From CAVPJW01 sp963705525 (lineage in GTDB: Bacteria; Acidobacteriota; Vicinamibacteria; Vicinamibacterales; CAVPJW01): 64,000 nt of DNA. Below are positions 17,360 through 26,243 of the stretch, piece by piece (position 1 is the first letter of the stretch; the number at the start of each line of letters is the position of its first letter). The DNA lies in assembly GCA_963705525.1 (NCBI GenBank), contig CAVPJW010000004.1:744001-808000 (forward strand), written 5' to 3'. The notes under the pieces are model-generated. The model searched no databases, had not been told where the DNA came from, and was given only the letters and a program-made list of their open reading frames with translations. The position numbers were made by a program, and so were the translations under genes.

Positions 17360-20300
17360 ATGGCCATGATCAATCTCCGCACCCCACGGCATCCTGAGGA
17401 GTCAGCTGCGCCACCCATCGACCTGATGGATCTGATCCGCCAGGTGCGCCGCCGGTGGCGGGTCAAGGTAGCTCTGCGCGGCGCCGCGGGTGTTTTCGCG
17501 CTGGGCATGGCCGTGGCACTCGCATCGGCCTACGTCCTCGAAGTCACCAGATTCAACCCGACCGCCATCATTGGCCTCAGAATCCTGACGGCCGTCGTCT
17601 GGGCCGTTCTGGCGTGGACTCTCCTGATTAAGCCGACGGTCCGCAGGGTCAGCGACGAGCGCGTCGCTCTCTACCTCGAAGAGCACGAGCCCTCGCTCCA
17701 GGCGGCGCTGGTCAGCGCCGTGGACAGCTCGCGCGCCGCTCGCGCAAGCGGAACCACTGGGAACGGCAGCGGCGGAAGCGGCCCCTCCGATGCGCTGGTC
17801 CGCCGCCTCGTGGAGAAAGCCGTTGAGCGCTGCGCCGCCGCAGACTTTGGTCGAGGGCTCGAACGCGGCGAACTGCGACGGTACGCGGTGGCGCTCGGCG
17901 GCGCGTTCCTCGTCGTCGCGGCCATCCTGCTCCTGGGCCCTGCGTATTTGCGCCAAGGCGCGTCTGCCCTTCTCTTCATGTCGCAGGATGTCGAGGCCGC
18001 AAGCCCGTATCGGATCGACGTGAAACCAGGGAATGCCACCATTCCACGAGGCTCGGATCTGACCATCACGGCCAGCCTCGTCGGGTTCCAATCGGATCAG
18101 ATCGAGCTCGTGTTGAGAAAAGCGCCAACGGCGCCTTTCGAGCGTCTGCCGTTCGTTCGCAACAACGAGAACGGCCCGCTGCAGGCCAGGTTGTTTCATC
18201 TGTCGAGCTCGGCCGAATATTTCGTGCAGGCATCCGGCGTTCGCTCGCCTCTTTTCGAGTTGAAGGTCGTCGATCTGCCGTATGTCGAGCGCCTCGAGCT
18301 CGAATACCGTTTTCCGGACTACACCGGACTCGCTCCCGAGAAGAACCTGAACGGCGGCGACATCGTCGTGCTGACAGGCACCGAGGTTCGGCTGAGGGCG
18401 ATCCCGACGATACCTTCGCCGAGCGGCCGGATTCTCCTGAACGACACCAAGTCGGTGCCGCTGACGCGGCAGCAGGACGGTTCGCTGACTGCCAGTTTCG
18501 TGGTGGACGGAGACGGCTTCTATCGCGTCGAGCTCGAAGGCCCGCATGGCGAGCGCGTGACCGCGTCGCCTCAATACACCATCGACGCGCTCACCGATCA
18601 GCCTCCTTCGATCGTCATTCTCAAACCGGGGCGCGATACGCGCGTGAGCCCTCTTGAAGAGGCATTCGTCCAGGTGCGTGCCACGGATGACTACGGCGTT
18701 CGAGACTTGCGTCTGATCTACTCGGTGAACGGCGGCACGGAAAAAACATTGAGGCTGTTTGGTGGAGGCCGCTCGCTCGGCGAAGTCACGGCCGGCCACA
18801 CGTTCTACCTCGAAGAGCTGGGAGTCGAACCGGGCGATTTCGTGTCGTATTACGCGCGCGCTTTCGATGAGACACAGGCACGGAGCGGCCAGGGCTCGGC
18901 CAGCGACATGTATTTCATGCAGGTTCGTCCGTTCAACAAGGACTTCAAGCCGGCAATGTCGCAAGGTGGTGCGGGTGGGGGCGGCGATCAGGTGGGGGCC
19001 CTGTCCGAACAGCAGCGGCGGATCATTTCAGCGACTTTCAATGTTTCCAGGGATCGGAAGTCATACACGGCGGACAAGCTTCGAGAGAACGCGGTGCTCA
19101 TCGCACTCTCGCAAGCGCGCCTGCGCGAACAGGTCGAGGGACTCGTTCAGCGCATGACCAGCCGGCTCGTCGAGCCCGACTCCGCATTCGACAAGATCGC
19201 CGAACTGCTGCCCAAGGCGGTCACCGAGATGCGCGCGGCCGAAGGCCAGCTCCAGGCACGGCGGCCGGACGACGCGCTCGCGCCGGAGCAGCGAGCTCTC
19301 CAATACCTTCAGAAGGCCGAGGATGAATACGAGTTGCAGGTCAGCGTCAGCCGCAACGCTGGCGGCGGCGACGGAGGCGAAGGATCCATGGCGGAAGACC
19401 TCGCCGATCTCTTTGACCTGGAGATGGACAAACTGGCCAATCAGTACGAAACGATGGAGCGCGCCGAGCAACAGGGCGCCGACCAGCAGCTCGACGAGCT
19501 GATGGAGCGCCTCAAAGAGCTGGCGCGACGTCAGGAGCAGGAGACGGAACGACAGAAACGACGAGCCAGTCAGGGCCAGGGCGGCCAGGGGGGCGGCGAC
19601 AGCCAGCGAGCGCTCGCCGAACAGGCCGAGGAAGCCGCACGACGCCTCGAGCGCTTGTCTCGCGAGGAGTCACGCCCCGACCTGGGCGACGCGGCCCGGC
19701 GCCTGCGCGAAGCCGCGGACGCCATGCGGAGAGCGGCCGCGAATGGCGATTCCAGCGCCGCGGCGCAGGCCGCCTCGGCGCTCGAACGCCTCCGCGATGC
19801 CGAACGTCGCGTCGGGCGCAGCCAGGCCGCCCGCGGCGAGCGCGACGTCAGCGACGCGCTCGCGCGCGCCGAGGAGATTGCGAAGGATCAACGGGAGATC
19901 AGCGAGCAGGTCGGCCGGCTCTCCGACGCCGATTCGGATAAGGACGAACAGGTGCGACGGCTCTCTGAGCGGAAAGACGCCCTCGAAGGCAAGGTCGGCG
20001 AGCTCGAGCGTCAGCTCGACAAGACGGGCGCGGATCTTCAGACGAGTCAGCGAGACGCCGCTCGAAAGCTGCAGGAGGCCGCCGGTTCGATTCGCGACAA
20101 CAAGCTGAAGGAAAAGATCAGGTACTCAAAGGGCGTGATGCGAGAGGGTTCGCAGGAACAGGCGCAGAGCTTCGAGGAAGACATCGAATCGAACATTGCG
20201 AGCCTGCGCGACAAGCTGGGGCAAGCCTCAGCCGCGATGGGAAAATCCGAGGGCCAGGCGTTGACGGAAGCACTGGAGAAAGCCCGCGAGCTCACGAGAG

Positions 20301-20893
20301 GGCTGGAGTCGATGGATCAGCGGCTCCGCGATCGCGCTGAACAGGGATCGAGCGAGAGCGCGGGAGCTCCCTCTTCCTCCCCGGGCAAAGGTCAGCCGTC
20401 TCAGGGCCAGTCCGCGCAGGGCCAGTCGGCTGGAGGGCAGAACACCGGCGGCCCGCGCGAACAAGGAGGCGGAGGTGAGGGAGACACCACCGGGCCCTGG
20501 AGTCCCGGAGGCGGAAACGGTTCGCGGCGACCCGGCAACTTCACCGGTGAAGAGATTCGTCAGTATCGAAGTGAAATGCGCGAGTGGGGATCCCGCGGCG
20601 AGGAACTGCGCCGTCAGCTCAAGGCCCAAGGGGTTGATGTCGCCAATCTCGACGACATCCTTCGCGCGCTGCGCGCGCTCGACACCGATCGTGTCTACAA
20701 GGACGCCGCCGAGCTCGAACGACTGCAGACATTCGTCGTGGAGGGCTTGAAACGATTCGAGTACGACCTGCGGCGACGGATCGAAGCGGGAAAGGAGTCG
20801 CTTTTCCTGTCCGGCTCCGACGAATTCCCCGGCGCGTATCGAGACCTCATCGAAGAGTATTACCGCCAGCTGTCCCGCCCACGTCCCCGGTAG
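17360..20893 (+). CDS. DUF4175 large membrane-anchored coiled-coil protein
   Basis: This 1177-residue protein has two hydrophobic segments near 37-57 and 68-87 and a third near 175-195. An extracytoplasmic region of Ig-like or beta-rich modules (about 210-540) follows, then about 450 residues of charged Arg/Glu/Ala helix (coiled coil) with Gln/Gly/Ser-rich linkers (GQPSQGQSAQGQSAGG). The last 100 residues are again alpha-helical. This matches DUF4175 proteins of Alphaproteobacteria and Acidobacteriota, whose function is unknown. It closes the MoxR operon. Its last 47 bases overlap the convergent cupin gene. Confidence 0.8.
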   Translation: MAMINLRTPRHPEESAAPPIDLMDLIRQVRRRWRVKVALRGAAGVFALGMAVALASAYVLEVTRFNPTAIIGLRILTAVVWAVLAWTLLIKPTVRRVSDERVALYLEEHEPSLQAALVSAVDSSRAARASGTTGNGSGGSGPSDALVRRLVEKAVERCAAADFGRGLERGELRRYAVALGGAFLVVAAILLLGPAYLRQGASALLFMSQDVEAASPYRIDVKPGNATIPRGSDLTITASLVGFQSDQIELVLRKAPTAPFERLPFVRNNENGPLQARLFHLSSSAEYFVQASGVRSPLFELKVVDLPYVERLELEYRFPDYTGLAPEKNLNGGDIVVLTGTEVRLRAIPTIPSPSGRILLNDTKSVPLTRQQDGSLTASFVVDGDGFYRVELEGPHGERVTASPQYTIDALTDQPPSIVILKPGRDTRVSPLEEAFVQVRATDDYGVRDLRLIYSVNGGTEKTLRLFGGGRSLGEVTAGHTFYLEELGVEPGDFVSYYARAFDETQARSGQGSASDMYFMQVRPFNKDFKPAMSQGGAGGGGDQVGALSEQQRRIISATFNVSRDRKSYTADKLRENAVLIALSQARLREQVEGLVQRMTSRLVEPDSAFDKIAELLPKAVTEMRAAEGQLQARRPDDALAPEQRALQYLQKAEDEYELQVSVSRNAGGGDGGEGSMAEDLADLFDLEMDKLANQYETMERAEQQGADQQLDELMERLKELARRQEQETERQKRRASQGQGGQGGGDSQRALAEQAEEAARRLERLSREESRPDLGDAARRLREAADAMRRAAANGDSSAAAQAASALERLRDAERRVGRSQAARGERDVSDALARAEEIAKDQREISEQVGRLSDADSDKDEQVRRLSERKDALEGKVGELERQLDKTGADLQTSQRDAARKLQEAAGSIRDNKLKEKIRYSKGVMREGSQEQAQSFEEDIESNIASLRDKLGQASAAMGKSEGQALTEALEKARELTRGLESMDQRLRDRAEQGSSESAGAPSSSPGKGQPSQGQSAQGQSAGGQNTGGPREQGGGGEGDTTGPWSPGGGNGSRRPGNFTGEEIRQYRSEMREWGSRGEELRRQLKAQGVDVANLDDILRALRALDTDRVYKDAAELERLQTFVVEGLKRFEYDLRRRIEAGKESLFLSGSDEFPGAYRDLIEEYYRQLSRPRPR

Positions 20894-21540
20894 CGGGCTC
20901 GTCCGGGCACGGCGCATTGCTATAGCCCGACCGGAAGGGCGTCACGATACCGCCCACCGGATCGAAGCGATGGCGCCAGACACACGCCGTATCGTTCGCC
21001 AGCAAGTGAATCGAGATGGACGGCATATCGGACACCGTCTTCACAAAATGAATGTCGCCTTCTGGTGGGAGCAGCGTATAGAACTGCCCGGGCTCGATCG
21101 TGTGCTGACGAGCTACCTCGAGCCGCGCGCGACCCGGGTTTGTTCCATCGTCGAGACGACGATAGATGGTTTCGTCCTGCCGCCCGCGATAAAGACCTAC
21201 AAGTCCCCAGGCGAGGTGATCGTGAACGGGCGTCGCCGCTCCCGATGGAACCACGAGCGAGAAAAGGCAGAGAGAGCCGTCCTCGGCACGGTAGAGCGCG
21301 TACTGTCCGATCCCTCCGCCCATGCCGCTCGTGAGCATCGGGCGTCGCGTACTCGTCCGGCAGCCAGCCCTCGGCCGCAAGCAACCGGCCGAAGGCGGGC
21401 CGGAGCGCCTCCACGCGCGCAGATTCATCGCCCGGTACCTTCATGAGGCGCTGAGCCTCCTCAATGAGCGCGCGAATTTCCGCCGTATCGACGAGAAATC
21501 CGAAGCGGTCTCCACCACGATCGTGTCCCAGGTCGCACAT
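20847..21540 (-). CDS. Cysteine-dioxygenase-like cupin, frameshifted near 21339
   Basis: The N-terminal part (helix RALIEEAQRLMK, then GWLPDEYATP) and the cupin core lie in different frames. Removing one C at 21339 (plus strand) joins TP to MLTSGMGGGIGQYALY. The core contains VHDHLAWGLVGLYRG, with two metal-ligand histidines, and HFVKTVSD, with a third, as in the cysteine dioxygenase-type cupins (COG5553-like). The restored protein is 230 residues and cytosolic. Such enzymes oxidise a thiol or small substrate at a mononuclear iron centre. The substrate is not readable. The 3' end overlaps the DUF4175 gene by 47 bases. Confidence 0.7.
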
Positions 21541-21624
21541 ACACCGTCCTCGTATCCGACAGAATACTCTTCAGCGGATACCGACGCCACGACACGGGGT
21601 TAGAATCAGGTCATCGGGATTGGT

Positions 21625-22467
21625 ATGTCGATCCATCCTCGATTTCAGGGAACGCCGATCGCGTGGCTGCTTGCGATTGTCGCGACGGCCAGCGTCGCGT
21701 CCGCGCAATTCCAGCCCGAGTGGGGCTGGTGGGCGCGAACCCCGCCACGGTTTCCGACCGCCGCGAGCTTCGACGGATCGTTCAACTTCTGCCGCGTGAT
21801 GTACGAGAGCGTCAGGCGTGAAGCCGGTGGCATGGGCTGGTGGACCGACTACCCGTCCGCCGACGTGAACATGTCGATCCGCCTGTCCGAGCTCACAAAG
21901 GCGCCGATCAGTCGCGCGCGCGGGGGCGAACCCAATCACCTCGTCGTCCGACTTACAGACGACGCGCTCTTTCAGTGTCCGTTCGTGATCCTGGAGGACG
22001 CGGGGACGGCGTCATTCAGCCAGAACGAGGTGGCGCGCCTGCGCGAGTACCTCCTCAAGGGCGGCTTCATGTGGGTCGACGACTTCTGGGGATCGGACGC
22101 CTGGGACAACTGGATCACGGAGCTCGGCAAGGCACTCCCGCCAGGCGAGTTTCCAATCCGAGACTTGCACCCCGACCATCCGGTGTTTCGAACGCTCTTT
22201 CAGGTCGCATCGCTGCCTCAGATCCCCTCCATTCAGTTCTGGCGCAGGAGCGGCGGCGGCACCGCCGAGCGCGGATCTGATAGTCCTTATCCTGAGATTC
22301 GTGGGATCAGCGATCCCAGCGGACGACTCATGGTCCTCATGACGCATAACACCGACATCGCCGACGCCTGGGAGCGTGAAGGAGAGGATCCGAGATTCTT
22401 CTATCGCTTCTCGGTGGAGGGGTACACCGTTGGGATCAACGTGCTGGTGTATGCGATGACGCACTAG
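21625..22467 (+). CDS. DUF4159 protein (second copy)
   Basis: Intact 280-residue exported protein with a signal peptide ending VASAQF. Its core, LREYLLKGGFMWVDDFWG, matches LRAYLLKGGFVIFDDFRG of the copy at 12288. Both end with a GVN and YAMTH segment. The clean frame here is the best internal evidence that the first copy is a frameshifted version of the same family. It lies after the MoxR operon, with the cupin gene between. It is likely functionally linked to the operon, but that is an inference from paralogy and distance. Confidence 0.85.
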   Translation: MSIHPRFQGTPIAWLLAIVATASVASAQFQPEWGWWARTPPRFPTAASFDGSFNFCRVMYESVRREAGGMGWWTDYPSADVNMSIRLSELTKAPISRARGGEPNHLVVRLTDDALFQCPFVILEDAGTASFSQNEVARLREYLLKGGFMWVDDFWGSDAWDNWITELGKALPPGEFPIRDLHPDHPVFRTLFQVASLPQIPSIQFWRRSGGGTAERGSDSPYPEIRGISDPSGRLMVLMTHNTDIADAWEREGEDPRFFYRFSVEGYTVGINVLVYAMTH

Positions 22468-22515
22468 GAACTAAGAACGCTGTAGTTCTTGGTTCTTGGG
22501 TTCTTAGTTCTTAGG
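22468..22515. repeat. Short tandem repeat, period 7 (unit AGTTCTT / GGTTCTT)
   Basis: It starts right after the DUF4159 stop. A short inverted part (GAACTAAGAAC) is followed by four units of R-GTTCTT, one of them eight bases long. It can pair with itself and with the opposite-orientation array at 22663. Confidence 0.65.
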
Positions 22516-22662
22516 GGCTGTATCAAACCTCGAACGGCCTGCTTCGTTGGCTGGCACCTGGCTATTTCGTCGGCACGCGCGACGGAGGCGCGTGGCGGTG
22601 TAAGGCTCATACGTGCCTGTAAGGAGTACTGGACGCGCTGCACGGCGCCCGTTGCCAGTCTG

Positions 22663-22716
22663 CACTAAGAACTAAGAACCAAGAACTAAGAACTACACGG
22701 TTCTCAGTTCTTAGTG
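22663..22716. repeat. Short tandem repeat, period 7, inverted copy (unit AACTAAG)
   Basis: Four units of AACTAAG or AACCAAG are followed by units in the opposite orientation (AGTTCTT). They run into the 3' end of the minus-strand hydrolase gene. The 147 bases between the two arrays show no gene. Confidence 0.65.
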
Positions 22717-23625
22717 CTCCCGGCGACCCGATCCAGAAACGCGACAATCTGGTGTTCGATGCCGCCCCACACCGGCGACCAGGGAGCGATCACCTCGAAG
22801 TGCGCGGCATCGGGAAAAATCACGGCGTCCGCCCGATCGCCGCTGGCCTGCGCGGCCGCCGCGTAGCGCTTTCACGTGATCAGGCGGCACACTCCCGTCG
22901 GCCGCACCCGTCAAGAGCAGCTGCGGAACGCCGAGCGGCAGCAACTCGCGCGGTGACGCCGCCCGGTAGCGTGCCGCAAGCAGCGATGGTGCGCCGCCCA
23001 GGAGATCCGAAATAATGCCGGGCGAGCACGCGCGATTCCCATCGTCGGAGAACGCCTGCAGATCGCCAAGCCCACCAAGGCTGATCGCACCTTTGACGGG
23101 CAGCGGATCGTTGGCGTGAATCTCGCTCGTCGGAGGAATCCTCGGCCGGCCAGCGGCCCAGAGCGCCAGATGCCCGCCCGAAGAGTGTCCGACAAGGACG
23201 ACGCGATCGAGGTCGAGGCGGCGGGAGCTCGCGATCTGTCTCAGGTAGTCGATTCCCTCACCGACATCGAGAAACGTGCCTGGCCATCCCCCACCGGCTT
23301 GCCCGACCACACGATATTCAATATTCCACGTCGCCCAGCCTCTCTTCGTCAGGGCTTCCGCGAACTCGTCGAGATACTGCAAGGTCGCGATCGTGGTCCA
23401 GCAGCCGCCGTGAAGAACGACAAGAACAGGATGAGGTCCGGGACCCTCGGGCACTCGGAGATCGCCGAACTGCAGTCGGTCGGCGCCGTACGAGAGACGC
23501 GCGTCCGCGCGACGAGGCGGACGACTGAGAGCTTCCTGCCCGCTGATGTAGTCGGCTCGGCCGCTCATCGCGGCGCACGACGCCATGATCGCTATCATTA
23601 GCGTCAGGAGCATCGGACGGGCCAT
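22704..23625 (-). CDS. Alpha/beta-hydrolase lipoprotein, frameshifted near 22869
   Basis: The start at 23625 gives a signal peptide with lipobox-like IMASC. The domain has an oxyanion-hole motif LHGGCW, nucleophile elbow GHSSGG, and acid in TGAADGSVP. After DHVK the literal frame is nonsense. Dropping one C at 22869 (plus strand) restores RYAAAAQASGDRADAV and FPDAAHFEVIAPWSP, which contains the catalytic histidine. The restored protein has 306 residues and a stop at 22704-22706. It is a prolyl-oligopeptidase/esterase-like hydrolase (carboxylesterase of the BD-FAE type), with the substrate unknown. It follows the glycosyltransferase gene by 11 bases. Confidence 0.8.
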
Positions 23626-23636
23626 CTGGTCTTGTC

Positions 23637-25160
23637 TCAATTGAAATCCTTCTGCTTCAGCCAGATGGCATTCAGGGAGACCCTCCATCCGCGGCCCACC
23701 AAGATCGGACGGTTCTGCTCGTACGGCATGCAGTAGCGGCATGAAGTGCGAGCGACTTCCTGCACGTTCGAAAAGACCTTGCGGTGATCCTCGAGGTCAC
23801 CGTCGATGACGATCAGCGTTCCACCGTCAGGCCCAGGTCCCCAGAACCAGTAGTTGTTGTGCGGCGAGATGACCGCGGGCAGCTCGTACGTTCCTCGGAA
23901 GTACTCGAGCGCGCCGGCCTCACCATAGTTTTGCGCGAACACACGCGCGGACGCCTGTTCATCCACCGGAAGACTCAGGTATACCTGCGAGATCGTGCGA
24001 GCCAGGTCCTCCCAGCCGAACATGTCGGCAAAGTGCTGCGGAAGGGCGCCCATCTCGTGGCGTTCACCCGAGGAGGGCTTGATGCCAAGCGCGCGCGAAT
24101 ACTTCATGAACGCGCCGACCGGCAGTACCGGCAGGGCCATCGGCGCCAGCAGAGTCCCACCCGCGACCATGACCGCGAGCACAAGCGAACGGACACGCCG
24201 GGCGCTGCCGGTCAGTTGCTCGAGCAGCACCGCACCGCCAGCGAGGAACATGGGATAGATCGGTGTGAAGTAGTACGCCTTGGAGCGCTGGAAGACAAGC
24301 AGGGCCATTACGGTCAGGAAACACCACCCGAAGAGCTGATAAGGATGTCCGCGGCGACGCCACAGAAAATATGCGAGCCCGCCGAACCAGATCGGCACTG
24401 TCAGCGGGTGCATGAGAAGCACCTGCGCAGAGAGGAATTGTCCGAGCGAGAGGGATGCGATCTTGTTCTCCTGCGCGTTCCTGACGAACTCGACGATGGG
24501 CCAGCCGTGCCTCACCTGCCACAGCACATGCGGGGCGAAGAGTGCGAGCGCCAGCGCTCCGGCTATCCACGGCCAGCGAGTAGCCAACTGGCGACGCGCC
24601 GGCGACAGAAGCAAACCGACAAGAATCCCGAGACCGAGAAAGAGCATGCTGTGCTTGTTGAGGAGACCGATCCCTGCCAGGGCGCCGAAGAGAAGCCATG
24701 GTTTCGCACCGCCACCATCCACGGCCAGCACGACGACGTACATCGCGGTTGCCCAGAGCAGCACTTCGGTGCTGTTCATCGAGGCGATATGAAAAACAAA
24801 GAGATACTGCGGAGCAATCGCCACGCTGATCAGGGCGACGGCCTGCGCAAAGCGATCGCCTCCGAGGCGGCTCGTTATGCCCGCCGTGACGACCATGACC
24901 GCGGCGCCCGTCGCAATCGGAATGACTCGGAGGGCAGGCAGCGACTGGCCAAAAAGCGCTCTGCCGATCCAGGTCAAAACCGCCACGAGAGGAGGATGAT
25001 CGACATAGCCCCAGGCGAGGTGCCGGCTGCAGGCAACGTAATACAACTCGTCGCGAAAGATTCCGTATTGCCCGATCGTGAGCACCTGAGCCAGCGTCCA
25101 CACCCCGACCACGGCGGCCAGCACCCCGAGATCGACTCTCCGCTCGCTCACTGAAGCCAT
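23637..25160 (-). CDS. ArnT/PMT-like membrane glycosyltransferase
   Basis: The ATG at 25160 gives 507 residues. An upstream in-frame start would add 78 residues lacking family features and overlap the divergent promoter region. GT-C hallmarks are FRDELYYV (catalytic acid pair in the first loop) and HLAWGYVDHPPLVAV, followed by about 10 more membrane helices and a short soluble C-terminal domain. This is the dolichyl-phosphate-mannose/ArnT-like family (PF13231), which transfers sugar from polyprenyl phosphate on the periplasmic side. It heads a two-gene minus-strand unit with the lipoprotein hydrolase. Acceptor unknown. Confidence 0.85.
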   Translation of the reverse strand: MASVSERRVDLGVLAAVVGVWTLAQVLTIGQYGIFRDELYYVACSRHLAWGYVDHPPLVAVLTWIGRALFGQSLPALRVIPIATGAAVMVVTAGITSRLGGDRFAQAVALISVAIAPQYLFVFHIASMNSTEVLLWATAMYVVVLAVDGGGAKPWLLFGALAGIGLLNKHSMLFLGLGILVGLLLSPARRQLATRWPWIAGALALALFAPHVLWQVRHGWPIVEFVRNAQENKIASLSLGQFLSAQVLLMHPLTVPIWFGGLAYFLWRRRGHPYQLFGWCFLTVMALLVFQRSKAYYFTPIYPMFLAGGAVLLEQLTGSARRVRSLVLAVMVAGGTLLAPMALPVLPVGAFMKYSRALGIKPSSGERHEMGALPQHFADMFGWEDLARTISQVYLSLPVDEQASARVFAQNYGEAGALEYFRGTYELPAVISPHNNYWFWGPGPDGGTLIVIDGDLEDHRKVFSNVQEVARTSCRYCMPYEQNRPILVGRGWRVSLNAIWLKQKDFN

Positions 25161-25278
25161 GTTCGTGGCGCGTTGCGACAGTTCGCTTAGAATACTCAGC
25201 CTACAGACGACCGAACTCAACCTGTTGTTCCAGAACGAGCTTGACACGCGCCGGACGCCGGTGGTACAGCCCATCGAC

Positions 25279-26139
25279 ATGAGCATGAGCAGACGCGAAA
25301 TCATCGCCACAGGAGGCGCCGCCGGCCTCGGACTGCTTCTCCCGACGGGCTCGGCGGAGGGCTCGCAGCGCGTCGTGCAGAAGGGACGACTCAAGCAGTC
25401 CGTGTCCCGCTGGTGCTATGAGTCCATCCCCACTCGCGAGTTTTGCCGGGCCGTCTCCGAGATGGGATTGACGGCCATCGATCTGCTGGAAGAGAAGGAG
25501 TGGCCGATCGTGCGCGATCAGGGCCTCACCTGCTCCATGGGATACGGGGGCGGCGGGACGATCGAAAGCGGCCTCAACGTACGCGCCAATCACGACACCA
25601 TCGTAAGAAATTTCGAGAAGAGCCTGCCGCGCGCGAAGGAGCTTGGGGTCCCCAATGTCATCACGTTCTTCGGCAGCCGGCGCGGCATGTCCGACCGGGA
25701 AGGCATCGACATCTGCGTTGCCGGGCTCCAGCGCGTCAAGCCCATCGCCGAATCGACCGGCGTGATGGTGTGCGTCGAGCTCCTCAACAGCAAGGTCGAT
25801 CATCCCGACTATCAGGGCGATCACACGCCGTTCGGCGTCGCCGTGGTCAAGGCGGTCGACTCGCCGAAGATCAAGCTCCTCTACGACATCTACCATATGC
25901 AGATCATGGAGGGGGATCTGATTCGCACGATCCGGGATAACCACCAACACATTGCGCACTATCACACCGGCGGCGTGCCAGGCCGCCACGAGCTCGACCA
26001 GACGCAGGAAGTGAACTGGCCAACCGTGTGCGCCGCTATCGCTGACACCGGGTTCGCCGGCTACGTCGCGCACGAGTTCGTGCCGACACGCGATCCGCTC
26101 ACGTCGCTCCGGCAGGCGGTCAAAGACTGCGATGTCTGA
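25279..26139 (+). CDS. Tat-exported hydroxypyruvate-isomerase-like TIM-barrel protein
   Basis: I start at ATG 25279, which places a twin-arginine signal at the N-terminus (MSRREIIATGGAAGLG). The 286-residue product has the AP-endonuclease-2/Hyi TIM barrel. Metal-ligand and active-site segments are VCVELLNSKVDHPDYQ, LLYDIYHMQIMEGD, HYHTGGVPGRHE and VAHEFVPTRD. Family members isomerise hydroxypyruvate or epimerise keto-sugars. Export points to a sugar substrate in the periplasm. It is first of four plus-strand genes (isomerase, Gfo/Idh, ThuA, MFS carrier) that read as a sugar-use operon. Confidence 0.85.
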   Translation: MSMSRREIIATGGAAGLGLLLPTGSAEGSQRVVQKGRLKQSVSRWCYESIPTREFCRAVSEMGLTAIDLLEEKEWPIVRDQGLTCSMGYGGGGTIESGLNVRANHDTIVRNFEKSLPRAKELGVPNVITFFGSRRGMSDREGIDICVAGLQRVKPIAESTGVMVCVELLNSKVDHPDYQGDHTPFGVAVVKAVDSPKIKLLYDIYHMQIMEGDLIRTIRDNHQHIAHYHTGGVPGRHELDQTQEVNWPTVCAAIADTGFAGYVAHEFVPTRDPLTSLRQAVKDCDV

Positions 26140-26243
26140 GAGCATGAGCGCGTTCGTTCTCCCACAACACCGAGAGCATCTCGATCCTCAGGGCAGCGGC
26201 CGAACCCGCCGCCACCGCGGATCCCTCTCGACCGAGGGCAGAC

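Noticed and set aside
22468..22716. Insertion sequence or transposon
   Set aside because: There is no transposase frame in the core and no clear target duplication. Only the opposed heptamer arrays are seen.
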